A stretch of DNA of 64,000 nucleotides from the NCBI GenBank assembly GCA_020635395.1, contig JACJZV010000005.1, positions 124,001 through 188,000 of the forward strand, read 5' to 3'. Of the stretch, positions 61,496-64,000 are shown one piece after another (position 1 is the first letter of the stretch; each line of letters opens with the position of its first letter). A program made the position numbers and the translations under genes. The notes under the pieces are model-generated. The model made no database searches. It was not told where the DNA came from and saw only the letters and a program-made list of their open reading frames with translations. The stretch is from Flavobacteriales bacterium. Lineage in GTDB: Bacteria; Bacteroidota; Bacteroidia; NS11-12g; UBA9320.

Positions 61496-62278
61496 GTGGA
61501 TTTAAAAATTGTTCATACCGAATTGTTGCCCGCTTATTTAGAGGCGATTCCAACTAATTTGGCTCCAAAATTTGATGCACTTAAAGATGCTGAAATATCC
61601 ACCGACTCATTTGGTTTTTACACGTCTGTTTCATCCGTTTTTTCCAGCAAGATAGAGGGAGAAGAAATTGAATTAGACAGCTATGTGAAACACAAAAGGT
61701 TTGGTATTCAATTTCTGCCCGATTATACAAAGAAAATAGACGACCTGTACGATGCTTATTTATTTGCTCAAACTCACGTTCTGAACAAACCGAATGTAGA
61801 TGAAGTACATAGACTTTTGGCTAAAAATTTTGTTCAGAAACAATTTCTTGGCAATACACGAACACAAAATATGTTTGTGAGCTCTACTGACGGGAAAATT
61901 GAGTATGTGGCCGCTTCACCACAATTGGTTAATGACGAAATGACCAAGTTTTACCATGATTTAGAAGTTTTGTTACAAGATGCATTATCCGTAGAAGAAG
62001 TATTTTTTTATGCCTCTATGCTGCACTTGATTTTTGTAAAAATCCACCCATGGAGCGACGGAAATGGCCGCTCTGCTCGTTTGCTAGAAAAATGGTTTAT
62101 TGCTCAAAAGCTTGGCCAGAAAGCTTGGTTTCTTCAAAGCGAAAAAAACTATTACCAACAACACCAAACATACTACAACAATTTGCGGGTTTTAGGTTTA
62201 GAATACCCTGAACTTGACTACTCAAAAGCTCTCCCTTTTCTACTGATGTTGCCTGATTGTTTGAAATTGAATGAATGA
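61496..62278 (+). CDS. Fic-domain protein (probable AMPylase)
   Basis: 260 residues from the GTG at 61496. The Fic motif HPWSDGNGRSARLLEKW is complete (H-P-x3-G-N-G-R-x2-R). An N-terminal helix contains SSVFSSKIEGEEIELDSY, the S/T-x3-E-G-type inhibitory motif, so it is a class II Fic protein with internal auto-inhibition. It attaches AMP or another nucleotide group to a Thr/Ser/Tyr of target proteins. It overlaps the next gene by 4 bp (ATGA), though the next product is exported and probably unrelated. Confidence 0.88.
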   Translation: MDLKIVHTELLPAYLEAIPTNLAPKFDALKDAEISTDSFGFYTSVSSVFSSKIEGEEIELDSYVKHKRFGIQFLPDYTKKIDDLYDAYLFAQTHVLNKPNVDEVHRLLAKNFVQKQFLGNTRTQNMFVSSTDGKIEYVAASPQLVNDEMTKFYHDLEVLLQDALSVEEVFFYASMLHLIFVKIHPWSDGNGRSARLLEKWFIAQKLGQKAWFLQSEKNYYQQHQTYYNNLRVLGLEYPELDYSKALPFLLMLPDCLKLNE

Positions 62279-63084
62279 GGAAATGGTTTACCATATCGTT
62301 CTCAATCTTTTTGGTGACATTCAAAACTCTGGCCTCTGAGACCACCAAATGGACATTTTATTCCGAATTAAACACCATTTTTAATAAAAATTTAGATGAT
62401 TTGGGTGTGTACAATTTTCCCAAACTTGATCAATTTCCGGATAAAGATTGGCGTGCAATACCTCTCGAAAAATTTGAAAACAACCCTGGCAAGTTGTTCA
62501 AACCAAATATGGCCAACAACCTTAAACTTGAAACCGGAGCCATTAGAAAAATTGGTGTTAACGGAGCATTTTTTACCGGAATTGCCTACACCCGCCTCTG
62601 TGGAAATGGCGATTGGTATAAACTCCGATTTTCGGACATGGTGGATGCAGAACGTGGCTTTGTGCTCGGCACTCAATTTCAACCAATTCAGTTTTACTAC
62701 CGCTACCATTTGATAGGTTTTAATGTAGGTTATGCCATTTCAGAAAAATTTAAAAACAGCCATTTTGAACATCGATTAAAATTTGCCTTTAACGCCTCAA
62801 ACACAATAATGAGTGATTTTAGACTTGAAGGAATACTCAAAAATCAGAATAAATACTATTATCAGAAAGACCTCAACTATAAGGATTTTGCCACCTTATT
62901 TTATCCATCAGTCAGCTATCAAGCAAAGATTTTAGAACAAAGCCACCTTCAGTTTTGGTTTAACTCCGGTTTCAACTTCAGCTATATACCTACGCCAAAA
63001 GACTACAGACAAAATACATATTCGCATTACGTAAAATCGAACATATATCAATTTTATTTTGGTATTTTAGCATGTTGGAAATGA
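62275..63084 (+). CDS. exported protein of unknown function (paralogue 1)
   Basis: 269 residues. Signal peptide MRKWFTISFSIFLVTFKTLAS. The mature part is beta-strand-rich with YYRYHLIGFNVGYAISEKFK, HRLKFAFNASNTIMSDFRLE and a C-terminal SNIYQFYFGILACWK, typical of an outer-membrane beta barrel ending in an aromatic. It is similar in plan to the next gene, so probably a duplicated pair. Overlaps fic upstream and the next gene downstream by 4 bp. Confidence 0.65.
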   Translation: MRKWFTISFSIFLVTFKTLASETTKWTFYSELNTIFNKNLDDLGVYNFPKLDQFPDKDWRAIPLEKFENNPGKLFKPNMANNLKLETGAIRKIGVNGAFFTGIAYTRLCGNGDWYKLRFSDMVDAERGFVLGTQFQPIQFYYRYHLIGFNVGYAISEKFKNSHFEHRLKFAFNASNTIMSDFRLEGILKNQNKYYYQKDLNYKDFATLFYPSVSYQAKILEQSHLQFWFNSGFNFSYIPTPKDYRQNTYSHYVKSNIYQFYFGILACWK

Positions 63085-63908
63085 AAAAACTTGCTGTTAT
63101 AGTTTTCATATCACTTGTCAAAGTGGCATGCTTTGCTGGCCAATCGTTTTTCAAAAAAGACAGCAAATGGCAACCAACTTTTGGGGTGCAACAAGTTCAT
63201 AGCTCGCCGGTAGAAAAGTTTATGATTGGCACCAAAATATATCCTTTAAATTATCAATTAGTAAGTAAAAAGAATCCGCTCCGAGGAGGCCCGAGTCATA
63301 CATTATCTAATAGAATATCCTTTATGACCAATATTAGTTTTGAATTAGGAATTGAAAGAAAAATAGCGAAAAACAATTTGTTAAAATTCTCCGTCAATGC
63401 TTCAAACTTCAACAATACATCAACCAACTTTTCAAACTTCCCTATCCCTTATTTTATTATAGATGAGACTTCGATTTTAAAATTTACATACAATTATCAG
63501 ACGATATCAGCTGCAACATCATATTTCTTTGAGCAGGATTTATTCAACGCTAAATTTAGGCATCGCATGGGTATTGGAGTCAGGTACTCGTATGTTTTAT
63601 TGACCAAATATCTTTATGAATTGGAATATTCAGCAACTGAAGTTGCACATTTATGGGACTACGATTTAACCCCAAATGACAAAATCGGTCGATTAAGCCC
63701 CGTATTTTCTTATGAGTTTCGATTTTTTACATCCAAGTATTTGGACTTTTGGATTATGACCAACACTACTATGTTTAAAAAACTTCAATTGCCCGATAGC
63801 GGTTCTCTTAATCCGCAAAAATTACCTTTAATACAGCATAGCTGCGTTGGTTTTTTATTTCAATGCAAAAAACCAAAACCTAACATGCGAATAATACAAC
63901 TTGATTGA
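63081..63908 (+). CDS. exported protein of unknown function (paralogue 2)
   Basis: 275 residues from the ATG at 63081 (an ATG at 63072 adds MLE). Signal peptide MKKLAVIVFISLVKVACFAG. Strand-rich body (FNNTSTNFSNFPIPYFIIDE, FRHRMGIGVRYSYVLLTKYL, LSPVFSYEFRFFTSKYLDFW). Similar layout to the preceding gene and overlapping its end, so translationally coupled. Likely an outer-membrane protein of unknown role. Confidence 0.65.
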   Translation: MKKLAVIVFISLVKVACFAGQSFFKKDSKWQPTFGVQQVHSSPVEKFMIGTKIYPLNYQLVSKKNPLRGGPSHTLSNRISFMTNISFELGIERKIAKNNLLKFSVNASNFNNTSTNFSNFPIPYFIIDETSILKFTYNYQTISAATSYFFEQDLFNAKFRHRMGIGVRYSYVLLTKYLYELEYSATEVAHLWDYDLTPNDKIGRLSPVFSYEFRFFTSKYLDFWIMTNTTMFKKLQLPDSGSLNPQKLPLIQHSCVGFLFQCKKPKPNMRIIQLD

Positions 63909-63937
63909 TAAAAGGCACGGGTAGAATAATCGTTTTG

Positions 63938-64000
63938 ATGTTTTTTTCTTTGCTCTTTTTGGTAATGTCCTGCATGCCTCGAAGCAATAAGATTTTTATT
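63938..64000 (+). CDS. start of a lipoprotein gene (partial)
   Basis: The last 63 bases hold an ATG at 63938 and 21 codons beginning MFFSLLFLVMSCMPRSN: a hydrophobic stretch and a LVMSC lipobox, as in a lipoprotein signal. It continues the run of plus-strand exported genes and leaves the window at the right edge. The start is 30 bp after the previous stop. Confidence 0.55.
   Translation, partial: MFFSLLFLVMSCMPRSNKIFI

Noticed and set aside
63880..64000. Possible end of a minus-strand gene entering from the right
   Set aside because: The frame is open for about 40 codons but overlaps the preceding gene, and the plus-strand lipoprotein start explains the region better.

Overview
The window is from a member of the Bacteroidota. 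Evidence: AT-rich DNA, no Shine-Dalgarno signals, TAnnTTTG-type -7 promoter elements, many lipoprotein signal peptides, a type IX secretion (T9SS) C-terminal sorting tail on a metalloprotease, a Bacteroidota-style clade II nitrous oxide reductase cluster, KilA-N, M61 and WG-repeat proteins, and an IS1182-type transposase. The genus cannot be fixed from the sequence. The nos cluster and the c-type cytochromes suggest a facultative organism able to use N2O as electron acceptor.

Layout. 1-4.7 kb: two L,D-transpeptidase genes, a lipocalin-like lipoprotein, a B12-binding radical SAM enzyme and a c-type cytochrome. 5.0-7.5 kb: a membrane pyrophosphatase (hppA) with an unusual His/Cys-rich C-terminal tail. 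7.8-12.3 kb: accessory genes (BtrH-like protein, RHH/PIN toxin-antitoxin pair, unknowns). 12.5-19.9 kb (minus strand): the nos operon, ordered cytochrome c, fasciclin, nosZ, nosL fusion, nosL, nosD, nosF, nosY, with a divergent Rrf2-type Fe-S regulator. nosZ carries an in-frame TAA. 20.5-24.7 kb: small exported proteins, an alpha/beta hydrolase and an SPL-type radical SAM protein. 24.7-38 kb: a second accessory region with KilA-N, ADP-ribosylglycohydrolase, TPR, HNH, IS1182 transposase, CPBP protease, and a DNA methylase plus nuclease-like pair. 38-49 kb: large exported proteins, including two giant tandem paralogues. 49.4-64 kb: a mostly housekeeping block (asnS, rpoN, enoyl-CoA hydratase, M43 and M61 peptidases, mtaB, TSUP permease, lgt, Fic protein) ending in three small exported proteins.

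The most notable structure is in the two accessory regions. Five coding units (BtrH-like; ADP-ribosylglycohydrolase; HNH; an unknown; and the methylase/nuclease pair) each begin just after a GTTNNNNNN motif. Each ends at a sequence that is the reverse complement of its own start motif (8-10 bp, different for every unit). The spacers between units are mosaics of a few shared repeat families. This is the arrangement expected of integron gene cassettes, but no integron integrase is visible here, so the system is described as cassette-like.
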